This document shows positions 23,191 through 35,700 of a DNA stretch of 64,000 nt, piece by piece. Location of the stretch: the NCBI GenBank assembly GCA_013398955.1, contig VWPU01001236.1:42077-106076 (forward strand), read 5' to 3'. This DNA comes from Callaeas wilsoni. Lineage: Eukaryota; Chordata; Aves; Passeriformes; Callaeidae. The position numbers and the translations under genes are program-made. Numbering within the stretch: the first letter of the stretch is position 1; the number at the start of each line of letters is the position of its first letter. The notes beneath the pieces are model-generated. The model was not told the DNA's origin. It ran no database searches and was given only the letters and a program-made list of their open reading frames with translations.

Positions 23191-24089
23191 GCTGGGAAAT
23201 GCACGCCTATGGTATCAAATTGTTACTAACTACATTTGTCTTTGCCATTTCAAAAAAAGGACAGGATATCAAGCATGACCATTAAGAAACACACATCTGT
23301 ATTTCAAATATGGTACTGATCCTGAAGCTATTAGTCAACTGTTGGGCTGCTGATAAACTGTTAGACACAGGTCCTTATGACCTGTATAAGGGGCTCTTAC
23401 ATTTTCTCAGTCTGAACTGTAAATGAGGTAGGGCTATGTGGTAAAGGAGATTGTGTTTTACATGCTGCTCTCTGCAGAAGTTAGAAAGAGTGAAGAGACA
23501 TGGGGAGCAGTGTGATGGATGATATGCAGTAGGGATCCCCAGGCTCTTCTGTCTTTGCCACCTGGTAGCTCACACACTACAGCTAAGCTGTACTTGGCTT
23601 GGTAGGAAGCCAGGAGCTGTCACTGTCACATTGATTTAAAGCACTGCACCTAGGCCTGGCACATTTGTCATCCTTCTTAACTGTAGCTAACACTTCTTGT
23701 GTTGGATACACCCACAGAACTGTTTCAGATATTTTTAAAGTTTTAGTGCTTAATCTGGTGTGCACTGGACACATTGGTCCTAAGCAGCTGGTGTCCAGAA
23801 TACAGAAACAAAGAATAAACAGGAAGTAGCAACTGGATAACTGATTATATCTGATGAATGTATGGACAACATAAATACGGAAAAAAGTATATGCAATAAG
23901 ATGTTATTCTCAATGTTCAGTTAAAGCCTTTCTACTTTGTCTCTTTTAAGAAAAGTTACGTATTTTATTTACATTTGTTTGTCTTTGAAAAGTGTTCACT
24001 GGGAGAATTACAATCACGTTATGGTATTCCCAAAATCAGCAAAAGCTCTTCCCTCTTACATCATACACAGCTAAGTCGGTGTTAGATAG
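23191..24089. other. AT-rich DNA without recognised genes
   Basis: No supported gene. The 63-residue minus frame at 23583-23774 shows no domain. Confidence 0.5.
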
Positions 24090-24838
24090 AAAAGGGAAAA
24101 TACTGTACCCATCCTTAAAAAGGGTGGAAAGGAGGACCCTGGGAACTACTGACCTGTCGGCCTCACCTCTGTGCCTGGGAAGATCATGGAACAGATCCTC
24201 TTAGAAGCTGTACTTGTCTTCACGAAGGGCAAGTCCTGCCTGACCAACCCAGTGGCCTTCTATGATGGAGTGATCACATCAGTGGACAAGGGAAGGGATA
24301 CAGATGTCATTAATCTGGATTTCTGTAAACCCTTTAACACAGTCCTTTACAACATCCTTCTCTAAATTAGAGAGAGAGATTTGGTGGTTAGGCTGGTAGA
24401 TAGATAAGGAATTGTTTAGATGGCCACATACAGAAAGAAATGGTTGAAGGCTTGGCATCCTGGTGGTCACCAACGACAAACAGTGTCCCTCAGAGGTCTG
24501 TATTTGGACCAGTGTTATTTAACATCGTCATTAAATGAAGGGATCAAGTGCAGCCTCAGCGAATCTGTCAATGACACCAAGCTGAGTGGTGCAGAGGACA
24601 CACCTGAAGGACAGGATGCCATCCAGAGGGACCTGGACAAGCTTGAGAAGTATTCCCATGAGAATGTCGTGCTGTTCAGCAAGACCAAGTGCAAGGTGCT
24701 GCACCTGGGTCAGGGCAACCCCCAGTACCAATATCGACTGAAGGATGAACTGATCAAGAGCAGCCCTGCCAAGGACTTTGGGGTGCTGCTGGATGAGAGT
24801 CTGGACATGAGGCAGCAATGTGTACTTGTAGCTCAGAG
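24090..24838 (+). mobile_element. CR1 LINE fragment, ORF2 reverse transcriptase
   Basis: RT part of a CR1 on +. Translation in changing frames gives a DPGNYRPVSLTSVPGK-like block near 24137-24180, a [20 protein letters not shown] block near 24222-24270, and an [16 protein letters not shown] block near 24309-24345 (the first catalytic Asp, in the DFSKAFDTV position). Then come a CSLSESVNDTKLSG-like block near 24550-24591, where the FADD motif reads S-V-N-D, and HLGQGNPQYQYRL and SPAKDFGVLLDESLDM near 24703-24810. The element stops abruptly at about 24838 inside ORF2 and passes straight into the homopurine repeat, so its 3' half is missing. Frameshifts near 24364 and 24535 make it non-functional. 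Confidence 0.93.
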
Positions 24839-25276
24839 AGAAAAAGAAAGAAAAGAAAAGGAAAAAAGAAAAAGGAAAAAGACTAAAAGGAAAAAAGGAA
24901 AAAAAAGAAAAAAGAAAAAAGGAAAAAGAAGAAGAGAAGAGAAGAGAAGAGAAGAGAAGAGAAGAGAAGAGAAGAGAAGAGAAGAGAAGAGAANNNNNNN
25001 NNNNNNNNNNNNNNNNNNNNNNNNNNNNNNNNNNNNNNNNNNNNNNNNNNNNNNNNNNNNNNNNNNNNNNNNNNNNNNNNNNNNNNNNNNNNNNNNNNNN
25101 NNNNNNNNNNNNNNNNNNNNNNNNNNNNNNNNNNNNNNNNNNNNNAGAAAAGAAAAGAAAAGAAAAGAAAAGAAAAGAAAAGAAAAGAAAAGAAAAGAAA
25201 AGAAAAGAAAAGAAAAGAGAAAAGAAAAGAAAAGGAAGGAAGGAAGGAAAAGAGAGAAAGAAAGAAAGAAAGAGAA
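24838..25276. repeat. Homopurine (GAAAA/GAAGA/GAAA)n repeat with assembly gap
   Basis: A run of almost pure purine on the plus strand. Irregular A-rich units come first, then (GAAGA)n at 24930-24993, a block of Ns, (GAAAA)n at 25146-25218, and finally GGAA and GAAA units. The long Lys/Arg/Glu frame through it on + and the Phe/Leu/Ser frames on - are artefacts of the repeat, not genes. Confidence 0.95.
24994..25145. other. Assembly gap (152 Ns)
   Basis: A run of 152 undetermined bases inside the homopurine repeat. The unit differs on the two sides (GAAGA left, GAAAA right), so the repeat changes unit within the gap and its true length is unknown. Confidence 1.
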
Positions 25277-26500
25277 TCATCAGTCTGTTTATAACGTGTA
25301 TAAGCTTTGCTGTTAATAAGGCAGTCAGAGACAGAATGCTTCATAACCAATGAAAGTCATCTTCATTCTTCCCTGTCCTTCTTCAGGACTTCTGCTCATC
25401 ATGTTAAGCAGGAAGGATATTTGTTCACTCAGATTTCAGTGTCTTCAGTGTCTAAACAAAGCCTAGGCTTTAACATGATCACTTAGTAGTCTGGAGACAT
25501 AATTCTGCATTTTGAACTCACAAACAGATTCCTTATATTTTTGCATCAGTTTTAAGTTTTCATGAAGAAAAAAGGTAAATAGTTTTTATAGGTGAAAGTC
25601 TGAGATGAAAGATTGTGACAATCAAGTCCTTTGCTTTCAAATTCAGCTCAAATTATTTTTTATTTTTCATAAATCTGCATAACTAAGCACAAAAAATCTG
25701 GCAGGATTAAATGTCTCTCAAATAGCAGAAACACTAGGACAATTTATCTTATTAATTCTGGTGATATATTAGCATGAAACATATAAAGCTACTAAAACCT
25801 TACTGAAGTCAAATGTGGAGCTTAAATGAGTTTTGTAATTGGACTGAATCAAATGCGAAGATGCTACATCTGGAATTGAAATTGCAAGCAAGAAGAGAGA
25901 ACAATTTTTTAAGGAAGGTTCCCAAACTTAAAAGAATAATTAATTACTTTATAATGATATTATGACTAAGCATGAATCTTAATATTTTAAGAAAGCTGCA
26001 TAAAATGAAATTCGAGTGCATAGAGTATTGAAAGTCCAGGGGAAAACTAAGAATACACCAAATTATTAAGTCAAGCTGTACCTCACAAGGCAAGTTAAAT
26101 AAATGAAGATTTCTTTGCAGTTATAAAAATCTATAAATATCTATATAATCTATATCTAAAAAGAACCACAAGGGCGTAGTGTATGAGAAAGACGTTATGG
26201 ATCCTAGACCTAAAATGTACACACATAATGATATGAATAGATAAATGACTAAGAAATAGGTATATTAGCTGATCCTTTTTCAGATATGGGAGTATTTTCC
26301 AGCTTCTGAAACATTCTGCTGGCCATAGAATGCATAAAAATCAGAAGTCAAGATACTGCTTCTGCAATGCACCTAAGAAAGACAGAAGTACAGAACTAGG
26401 TTTTAGCAAAAAAGTCTTTTTGCAGTAACACTAAATGACTAATAATGATATTGTGTAAGTTATAAATACATGTGTATATGTATAATTCTGATTGCATTTG
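25277..26500. other. AT-rich DNA without recognised genes
   Basis: Nothing recognised. The missing 3' part of the CR1 at 24090 is not apparent here. Confidence 0.5.
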
Positions 26501-27500
26501 TGTATTATATTTGCATGTTTTGATACAGGGGTGGCTGGTTTGAGAAGCAGCCAGAAGCTTCCCCTAAGTCTGATGGAAGCAATGCCTGTTGGCTCCAAGA
26601 TGGACGCACAGCTGGGCAATGCCAATCCCATCAGATACAGTGGTAACACGCGGGATAACATATTTCAGAAAGGAAAAAGTTACAGCACAAAAGCACATTG
26701 CAGAGGAGTGAGAATATGTGAGACAAACAGCCCTGCAAACACCAAGGTCTGTGAAGGATGGGAAGCAGATGCGCCAGAGACCAGAGCAAAGATTCCCCTG
26801 AATCCCGTGGTGCAGACCATGGTGAGTAGCTTTGTCCCTGCAGCAGAGATCCACCTACAGCCCATGGACAGCCCCACACCAGAGCAGGTGGATGCCTGAA
26901 GGAGGCTGTCTCTCTGTGCAAAGTCCACACTGGAGCAAGTTTCTTGCCAAGATTTGTGACCTCATGGGGAACCCAAACGGAAGCAATCTGTTCCTGAGGG
27001 AATGCACCCTGAGGAAGGGACCCACGCTGGAGCAGTTAAGAACTGCAGCCCGTGGGAAGGACTGACAGTGGAGAGTTTCATGGTGGCCTGTCTCTCGTGA
27101 CAGGAACCCCATGCTTGAGCAGGGGAAGAGTCTGAGGAGTTCTCCTCCTGAACAGGAGGGATTGGTAGAGACATTTAATGAACTAATTACAGCTCCCATC
27201 TCCCTGTTCTGCTGGGGGGAGAACATGGAAAACTCAGAAGTGAAGTCCAGGAAGAAGGGAGAGATGGAGGAAGATGTTCTGAGATTTGGTGTTTTTTTGT
27301 CATTACCCTATTGTTAATTGATGGGTTTCTCCGAGTCAAGTCTGTTTTGCCCAAGATGGGAGTTGGTGACTGATCTCTCCCTATCCTTATTTAGATCCAC
27401 AAGTTTTTCTTACATTTTTAGTCCCTGTTCAACTTGGGAGGGGGAATGGTAGAGCAGTTTTGGTGGGCATATGGCATCCAGCCAAGGTCAACGCACCAGA
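26501..27500 (+). mobile_element. ERVL-type endogenous retrovirus LTR (copy A), probably solo
   Basis: An LTR of about 1 kb. It starts TGTATTATAT and runs through a U3 with a degenerate TATA-like AACATATTTCAG near 26655. The middle has imperfect repeats of the type CTGGAGCAG/CCCGTGGG (near 26920-27060). The 3' part has GACTGATCTCTCCC near 27369 and a final GCCAAGGTCAACGCACCAGA at 27481-27500, where the usual terminal CA is mutated to GA. The same order of landmarks recurs at 56653-58061, which defines the family from this window alone. No gag or pol is adjacent, and no clear 5-bp target duplication was seen. The plus and minus frames within it are non-coding shadows. The ERVL-type label is inference. 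Confidence 0.8.
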
Positions 27501-29606
27501 CTTTCTTATAAAAGTGAATTTTAATTCTTGTTGGTTCAGGGAATGAATATTCTTATGGTCAGAAGAAAGGAAAATATTCAGCTGGAGAGCAAACAATCTT
27601 AATATTCTTAATTTCACAATTTAAATTTTTGAAGGGGCTATAATGGGTGTATAATTCTTTAAGTATACATGAGATAAACCCCAGTGACAAAAATTTCTGT
27701 TTGGAGTGATAAACCATGCTGATGCAAGGATATATCAGTATATATATTTATACTGGAAATAAAAGTAAAGCTTCTAAATGATGGAGGTGAAAATAATCCA
27801 CTATTAGATGCTGAAAAGCAAGTTTATGTTAAAATCTAGATGGCTTTTTCCCAGTAGTGATTTTTTCCTTTAACTGGTATAGAACTCTACATAAAGATGC
27901 AAGAGAGTCCATCTGGCCCCCTATAATCCTGAATAGAAAAGGAAAAAAATATGATTGCTGTGGAAGAGGAGAAGTAAGATGAAGAAAACCAGTTCTAGAT
28001 CATTTTTAACTTCTTTTACTAAAACCATCCTGTGTCTGTAGTCTCCTCTTACTACACATCTACACAGCAAATAATCAAAGTTAGTAAGAGTCTGCAGTAG
28101 TCTCCTGTACTCATTTCCAGGGCAGGATGGAAAAGTCCAGTTTATTTAATTATGTACTCAGAAATTATAAAGAAGGGGAAGCAAATTTAGCTTGCACTGA
28201 AAAATTTATTTAAAAAAATATCCCAACCTTGTAAGGTTCAGGTCTGCAACTGTAATGATGGCTTTGTTTTGGTTTATCTCATTTTAAATATTTTTCTGTT
28301 TATCTACTATGCATATATTCATATATTAAATATGTGTGTGTGTACCTTAAGCATTTTTGTCAGTTCAGTAGAATCTATTATTGAAAATATTATACCAGTA
28401 GCAAGCAGATGCAAATAGGAAGTAAGACAGCTGGGAAAGAGTAGCTGATGTGTGTGAAAGGAAGGATAGATACCACCCCCTCATTTTCTGTATCAATTAT
28501 ACTTTGCAACTAAGAACAAAACCAGAGATTAGAAAACAGCACAGCTTGTCATGGTTTTCTAATGTCATGGCTGAAAGTAAAACAAAGCTTGAAATTTCCT
28601 TGTAGTCTTGCTAGTTTTATGCGGTTTGTAAGCTCTGCTTTATCTAAAGGAACATACACATGTTTAAGAGTGTTTTCTATGTAAAATGGTGCACTGTATC
28701 TTAAGTTAGGATCTGCTTAGGGAAAATGAGCATATCATGCAGAACTAATAATGAAGAAAAAAATATTAAATTACTTTTTTTAAAAAGCAAATGAATCTCA
28801 AGCAAAGAGAGAAATTTGCAATACTCAGACAACTAACACTCATAGCATTCAATAAAGGATGAAATAACTATGGCTAAGAAACACTTGTTGAGTAATTATG
28901 CTCCTTTTTTACACAAAATAGAGTTGAGAATAACCAGTGTAAAAAATATCTAATAACCTGTTACTATATGACGTGTGGCTCCCTGATAGTATTTGCTCTA
29001 TTCATAAAGTGCAGTTTTTCAAAACTGAAATCCTCAAGCCCGCTTAAAATCTTTAGGTGTTCATTTGTACTGTTTGGAATATTGTGCTTTAACAGAAAAA
29101 AATGTTTTGGTAACTGCACTTATACTTTATAGACTGGTATTATACATCAGTTGCTGATGTAAAAGGTCAGGAAGAATTATGTTTCAATGGGTTTTTTACC
29201 CCTAATTATAAAAATATTGAAAAATGATGTTTCGGTGGAGTTGCCAGTTAAAGACAACTGCTAGACTGGAGGTGATTTGGAGAAACAGGGAGCAGGTGAG
29301 AGAAGAAGAGCAGAATTAGGAGTTGCTCAGGAATACTGTCCTGTATGATCTCTTACTAAGGAACTGCTAAATGCAGTAGATCATGAGGGAATCTGAGGAA
29401 GAGTAAAGGTGTTGCTATTGAGATGGAATTCTTCCTAGACAATGTGGGTGTGCTGAACAAAAAATATCATACTATTAAACATGCAGAAGTCTTGAGCTAG
29501 CAGAGCTTGATGATAGCCTTTGATAAATCAGTTTGTGTAAACAGGTGTAGGTCTTATCTCCTAAAATCAGTGTTTTGTTGTTTTTTTTTTTTCCTTTTCT
29601 TTTAAG
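27501..29606. other. AT-rich DNA without recognised genes
   Basis: Nothing recognised apart from a short TG run near 28332-28345. If the candidate terminal exon downstream is real, this would be intron. Confidence 0.45.
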
Positions 29607-30090
29607 GTGGCTCAGAAACCGAAAATGGGAAAAAGGAAGAAAATTGTTCAGGATTAATGGAGTAATTTGAGCACACAATAATCTTTGCAAAGCTGTCAAA
29701 CACAGTACTGAAACTACTGCAGTAATAAGTTGCAGAAATTAAGACTTTATGAAATTATGTGTTTGAACTGCTTGCATTATATGTTCCAATTTGTCGATAT
29801 CTGAACTAGGAGGAATAGAAATAGAATATTTTTACTTTTTTTGAAAAAGGGAAGCATATGATCATGTTATTGAAGACTATTTACAGTGGGCTGCTTTCAA
29901 CTGTCTTTTCCTAATTTTTTATATGTTGAAATGTACAAACTAAAAGTTTTGTAACCTGTACATGATGATGATGATGTTTTGTAAGATTTATAATTTTTAA
30001 TGTAAATGAAGAGTTTTTTAGAAAAGAAATTATAAGTTAATATTTTTTTCAAATGTGAAACCTAAATAAATAATTTCTAAACACAAGAGA
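29607..30090 (+). other. Weak candidate terminal exon with 3'UTR
   Basis: A strong polypyrimidine tract (29579-29603) ends in AAG at 29604-29606, as at a 3' splice site. From 29609 one frame reads a short hydrophilic peptide, GSETENGKKEENCSGLME, and stops at TAA 29663-29665. About 400 bases of AT-rich DNA without repeats follow, then an AATAAA polyadenylation signal at 30065-30070. The order acceptor, short coding tail, stop, UTR and poly-A signal is that of a last exon. However, each part is common by chance in AT-rich DNA, I do not recognise the peptide, and no upstream exon was identified. A non-coding transcript end or pure chance are alternatives. Confidence 0.18.
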
Positions 30091-30420
30091 AAATTTCAAA
30101 TCCTTTTGAGGTGAATGTCACAATTCTGACTTCAACAAGGCAAGCATTTCCTCCAAGGACCTACCACTCCAAGCTAAGTACCAATACATTTTTTGCAAGC
30201 TTTTTATCTTTAAAATTTCAGTGATTTTCATCACTTTTACAAATGAACTTGTCCACTTTTCTTACATAAAAAGCAAGAATATCAAACCACACCAACATTA
30301 ACAGCCAAAATTTAACTTTGAAAATAAGACCCTGTCTACACAGAAACTATGATAATGATACCGGGTAATTAGGCTACATAAGATTTTTAGGTAGGCAGTC
30401 TCATTTAGCTTCAGAATAAA

Positions 30421-30477
30421 CTTAATATGATTTAATTTCAACTATTTTGAAAATGCATTAAGCTAAATCATATTAAG
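30421..30477. repeat. 14-bp perfect inverted repeat, 29-nt spacer
   Basis: CTTAATATGATTTA at 30421-30434 and its exact reverse complement at 30464-30477. The stem is AT-rich. No target duplication or transposase remnant was recognised. Confidence 0.9.
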
Positions 30478-32589
30478 GCTACTTAAAAAGAAAAAAAACC
30501 AAAAAGGGTTAAGTCAGTTGAATTAATTCATTTTCAGAATTTGTTAGAATTAACATTATGATTTGCTGCTATTAGAAAAGGCATGGCTGTCACTGTACCT
30601 CTGAAAACTCATCACAGAGGTACCACTAATTCACTTCCAATTTCTTCCACCAGTGTGGGAACAATTAATTTTTTCTTTTCTCCCAAGATGCATGTAAAAC
30701 CCTCATTACACATGTATACAGTGCCATATGGAATATTCTGTCAAAAATTTCTTACGCACTCTAATCAGATCTCTTGTGGATAATCCAACATACAGAAGCC
30801 CAAAAGCAAAGTGTCACACATTGTAGCAGAAGAAAGCAGCAATGTATTTGCATTTGTAAGTTTACATGGTCGAAAACAATTGATTGCATTATCTTAAGGA
30901 GTAAACAGTTGTGCTCATCATAAATTGAATCACGGATCTTTAATAAAGAGATTTTTAGTCATTATTATTTTTTAAATAGTGGATATAACTCAATTTGAAT
31001 CATTATTCCGAATGTTGTTCAAAGACATTGACTTTCCTTGTATCTGTATTAGTCTGCTGGGCTGCTCAGCGTTACCTCAGTAGGGTTTAAAGTGATTTTT
31101 ACATGCGCTGTTGATGAGAGACTGGATAGGAACCCATGGGAACCTCAGCTCTCTCATTACCTGCTACCAACTTTTTTATTTGTACCAGCTTGCTTCATGA
31201 TGCATTTCAGAGTAGCTTCAAGATAGTCTAGTTGTCTGGACATACTAGTCTAGCAGAGTATTATGTCTGTACTGATCAACTGCATTCTTTATTTTAAATT
31301 GTTATAACTTCTTTAAAGATTTTAGTTCATAGCTTCATCCAGGGTGTGCTAAGTCGTCCATTTCCTAAAACTTCTTTCTTAAACTTGCAATTTAATACTT
31401 GTCTTTATAAAACACCTACTTACAGAAATACTTCATTTTTTCATAGAAAGGAGTGCTGCTGATTTGTCCTTTGGAGGCAGCATGTGGAAGTAGATAACAT
31501 CTTGTTTGATTTTCACTATTATATGAAACAAGAACCGCAAGTCTTCATCAGAGTCTGAAGGAGTTTAAGTTGGGAATTGAAAACCACCAAAAATTACAGC
31601 AAGACAACGAAAAAAAAAGTGAATTTCTTTAAAAAAATTAGGAGAAATAAGTGAGCTTTCTGAGAAACAGAAATGACATTATAAAGTAGGAGATTTTCGG
31701 TGCTTTCAAATTCTGTAAGGTAACAATCTTTGCAATTACATGTTGTTATTTCCATCTAACAGTTTTTTCCTCCAGTCAAGTATAAAAAATTATCTTTACT
31801 TCAATGATAATTGGATAGAACATTGTATACCACACCTTGTAAATTTTTTATAAATGAAAAAATATATGTTTTGAAATCTGAAAACATAAATTATATACTG
31901 CAGTATTTTCTTAGCTTTCTGTTTTGATTATCTTTCTGATTCCACAAATTTTGCATTTCTGTTAAATATTTCACTCCCAAATGATCATAGTGCTACAGAG
32001 AATTTACTCGGTATTACAGACAGACAGCAGGGCTTTTTAAATTATGACTTTACAGCTCTTCTTTCTCATCTGTATTATCTTGAATTCTTTTCAGTCATTG
32101 GTACTCAGGCACACAGTGCCCTTTAGTCAACTTCTATGATTGATCTCATCTACTAATACGGAAGACCTATGTTCCTCTTTTGGTAAATGATTCTTGATAC
32201 AAGGATAATTATCCTATTGACACATTTCTGTGTCTTTTGGTATGCTTTCTTACTGGAGTCAAACTGTCTTCCAAGGTAAAGTTATTAGTTTAATATATGT
32301 TTGCTTTTCTTTTTGTGTATATGTATGTATATATGTATTTCAGAGAGTTTTTGTCTTACACTTCTTTTCAAGTTTTTTACCATAATAGCTTTTCAGCTTT
32401 CTAACAAAACATCTACTTTTACATAACTTCATAACTTCATAAACTGTTTACATCTGAACAAAAAGCCACAAAGAAACAAACAACAACTCTCAGCAACAGG
32501 TAGAAAAATCTTTTAAGCTTTGGAAATTGTTACAGTTCTGATTTTGTCAAAGATTTGTAACCATTTAATGAAAAAAAAATCCCCCAAAT

Positions 32590-32725
32590 TATTTAATATA
32601 TATAATTTATAAATACATGTCTATGTGTATGATATATATCAATATACAATATATTACCATATAATTGTATTTCTTCATTATTATTTATTGTATATTATTA
32701 CTATTATCAACATTAATATATATAA
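32590..32725. repeat. AT-rich low-complexity tract
   Basis: Dominated by TATA, TAATATAT and TTATTATT units, with the near-identical stretch TTAATATATATAATTT occurring at both ends (about 32594 and 32713). Confidence 0.8.
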
Positions 32726-35700
32726 TTTCTAAATAAACACAAAACTATTGGTTTTTTATGTCAAGAATATGGTAGCACTGTAATCTTTGGTAACATTAAC
32801 ATGCACTAAAATTTATATCATGAAGCTTCAGAATAGGACATAAGTAATTAATCTTTAATTTCAATTAAAGTCAGACCTTTTGTGTAGTAACTGATAGAAT
32901 AAAATATATCCAGAGGTTTCTAAAGAGTCATTTGTCTCCATTAAAGAAAAATCCAGGAGGTTTTCACTTTGTGGAGCTGAACAATGAACTGGTGATAAAG
33001 TTATATCTGATGATTTTCTTGGCAAGTCACTAAAGTCATTATCCTCCCACCTGCGTCAGAATTAGCTGTTTATAAGAATTGATTAGTTGTGCAGATTGAC
33101 TACTTGAATAATCATGATCTGAAGAGAAATTGCAACTTCCTTTGATTTTCACAAAGAAAGAAAATTGTTAAAAAAATTAAGACCACAGATAATTTGCAAA
33201 TGTCTGATCCTATAGAGGTGATTCTATAGTTAAAAATATGTTGAACGTTTAATTTCAATACAAATTAAATTGCTTAGGTTTGACTTTAATATCCAATTAC
33301 TAATTCTGGAAGTATTGAATTTTCAGAGACTCTTTTCATGATTCTTTCAAGACTTCCTAACATAGGAAGGGATTTATCTAAGAAAATGTAAATATCTGCA
33401 TGTAAGTGTTAATGTGCACATACAGGTCTTAATTAATCTCATCTAGAAGTTGGCTTCTAAAATTCAGCAGATTAATCATCCTGTAGGAGTGTCTGGCTAT
33501 GACTATGGTAACAATTTCAGATGTGCATATCTGTGGGCTGAATGTAATTGTTCATACAAAAGCATCTAATAACTTTTGAGATTAATCAGCACATCCCTCC
33601 TGAGAGAAGATTTCTGTAGAATCTATGCCAAATCTATCAGCCCTATGTGGCTGTCTCAGAGCATTAAAAAGTCTCTGGAATGGCTCTGTGCAATGTATAT
33701 TTCATTGAAGTTCCATATTAAAATTCCTAATTTAGGTTTCTAATCATGAGCTAGGTCTCACCCTCTTAGTTACAGATCTTATCAGTATGAAGAACGGATT
33801 TTAGAGAGCAAATCAAATGATCAAATAGAAATGCCTAATTCTGATTCAAGGTGAATAGAAAAGTTAGGTAAACTTGCTCACATAAAGGTACCTACACATG
33901 GAGAACATATTTATGTATAACTTTTAGGCTGAATTATATCCTCTGGACTGGATAAAATTCCTAAACATAAATATTTAGTGCCGTTTTTCAAACTTTGCTT
34001 CCAGATGGTATCTCAGAAGAATACAGGTCCTGCATCTTCTCTTTTGGACCTGTACTTATGTTCAGATACATATTGCATGTCAGATGATACTGGATAGATA
34101 AAATTAGGCATCTAAATACATATGACGTAGATATTGTGATATTCAGATACTAGACATCCAGACTTACACAGAATTTAATGGGAAGACAGGATTATTTTAC
34201 TGAAATGTGGAGAATCACACATGATTCTTGACCCCATAACACCTATCAAGATTTAGTGCTTCCCATTAATCAATCATATGCTCTCTAAAGACAGTCAGTG
34301 GGAAATTCTGTTACTCCAAGTATTTGAAAAATATCAGATTATTTAGTATCTAGAAATATCTCTCAGTTCTCTGAAGTTTCTAACCAAGTATTCTGAACTA
34401 GGCTTGTGATGGAGTAACAGGGAAAAAATTGAAAATTTTTGGCAGTGAAAGAACTTTTTAAAGAAGTTGTAGTTGGTGTTTAGACCCGCCTTATAATAAA
34501 AGCAAAGGAATAGGAATGCACAGGCTCACCTCAGGCAAATTGTAAGAGATGTAAAGAAAATACTTAAATATGATGGTCTTGTTTTGTATCCTTCCTGATG
34601 AAACTGAAACATTGTGCATAGAAAAATAAAAATAATTTTCTGTAGCTCATGGATGAACCATTTTGCTGGCAAAGAAGCAGGAAAATCCTAGTTTTTGATC
34701 TACAGTAAAGCTACTGTTCATTTACTTCAAGGTTGTGGGTTTTTTTCCCCTCAGAGAAATACATGCAAATGCCTGAATCATTATTAAAATACAAGAAATT
34801 CGTTAGATCCTTTCAGGATTTAATCCATGTCACTTACTTCTCTTTCAATTTATTTTCCCATAAATGACGCATTCTTTACCTCAAGATGGTTTGAATTCAG
34901 CAACAGTGAGGGAAGGATTACCAGTTAGCAAAAAATTGTCTAGCAAACTTGGAAATTAAGTCCTGGATTAAAAGGTTCTTTTTGCTAGTACTCAGATGTC
35001 CCACCATCTTAACTGATATTCTCATCATTACATTATTATGCTAAGGGCAGATAGCAACACTACTGACCATATTTCAACATAAAAAATATCTCCAGATACT
35101 GTGACTGAGGCATAATTGAATATATAATATGAAGGGAAATGAGTTATGTAAATACCCTGAATAGACAATAGCCTGTTCAGGAAACCTGCACTATCAATAG
35201 AAGCAAAGGCAGAGCAGACTTGTCTTCTGAGGCTTGTTGTTAAACAAGTTCCTGCTAATCTAACTGTTCATACTATGACAATTTTTCTCGTGTTCTTATT
35301 ATCTTTATTTATTTTTAAAGAGTAATTTATGGAAACAAAGTGATTTAATCTGCAGATCAAAGAGGTGCATAGGACATAGATGTAGGGGACAGTGCAGACC
35401 CCATAAATCTAACCTCCACAAAGTTTTGTATAGCCATGGTTATAAGGGATGTGATAATATTATGTACAATTTACATGACCTTGCCTGCAAATCTTATTAA
35501 GATCCATATCTAGCACACAGGATGGAGATGCAAACCAAACAGACAAGCTTATGTGTTCAGTATAGGCCTTTCTTTGCCATGCAGACTCTTTGGTGGAAAA
35601 ATGAGCTGTCATTTGTGGGCGCGTCTCAGGGTGGTTCTGAGGTAATAGAAGAGCCAGTTAGGAGGCATTCCTACTACAACTTTTAATATTTAGTTTAGAC

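Noticed and set aside
24420..25316. 298-residue plus-strand open frame, and 249- and 155-residue minus frames
   Set aside because: The first part is CR1 RT. The rest is translation of the GA-rich simple repeat and of Ns, giving Lys/Arg/Glu or Phe/Leu/Ser repeats rather than a protein.
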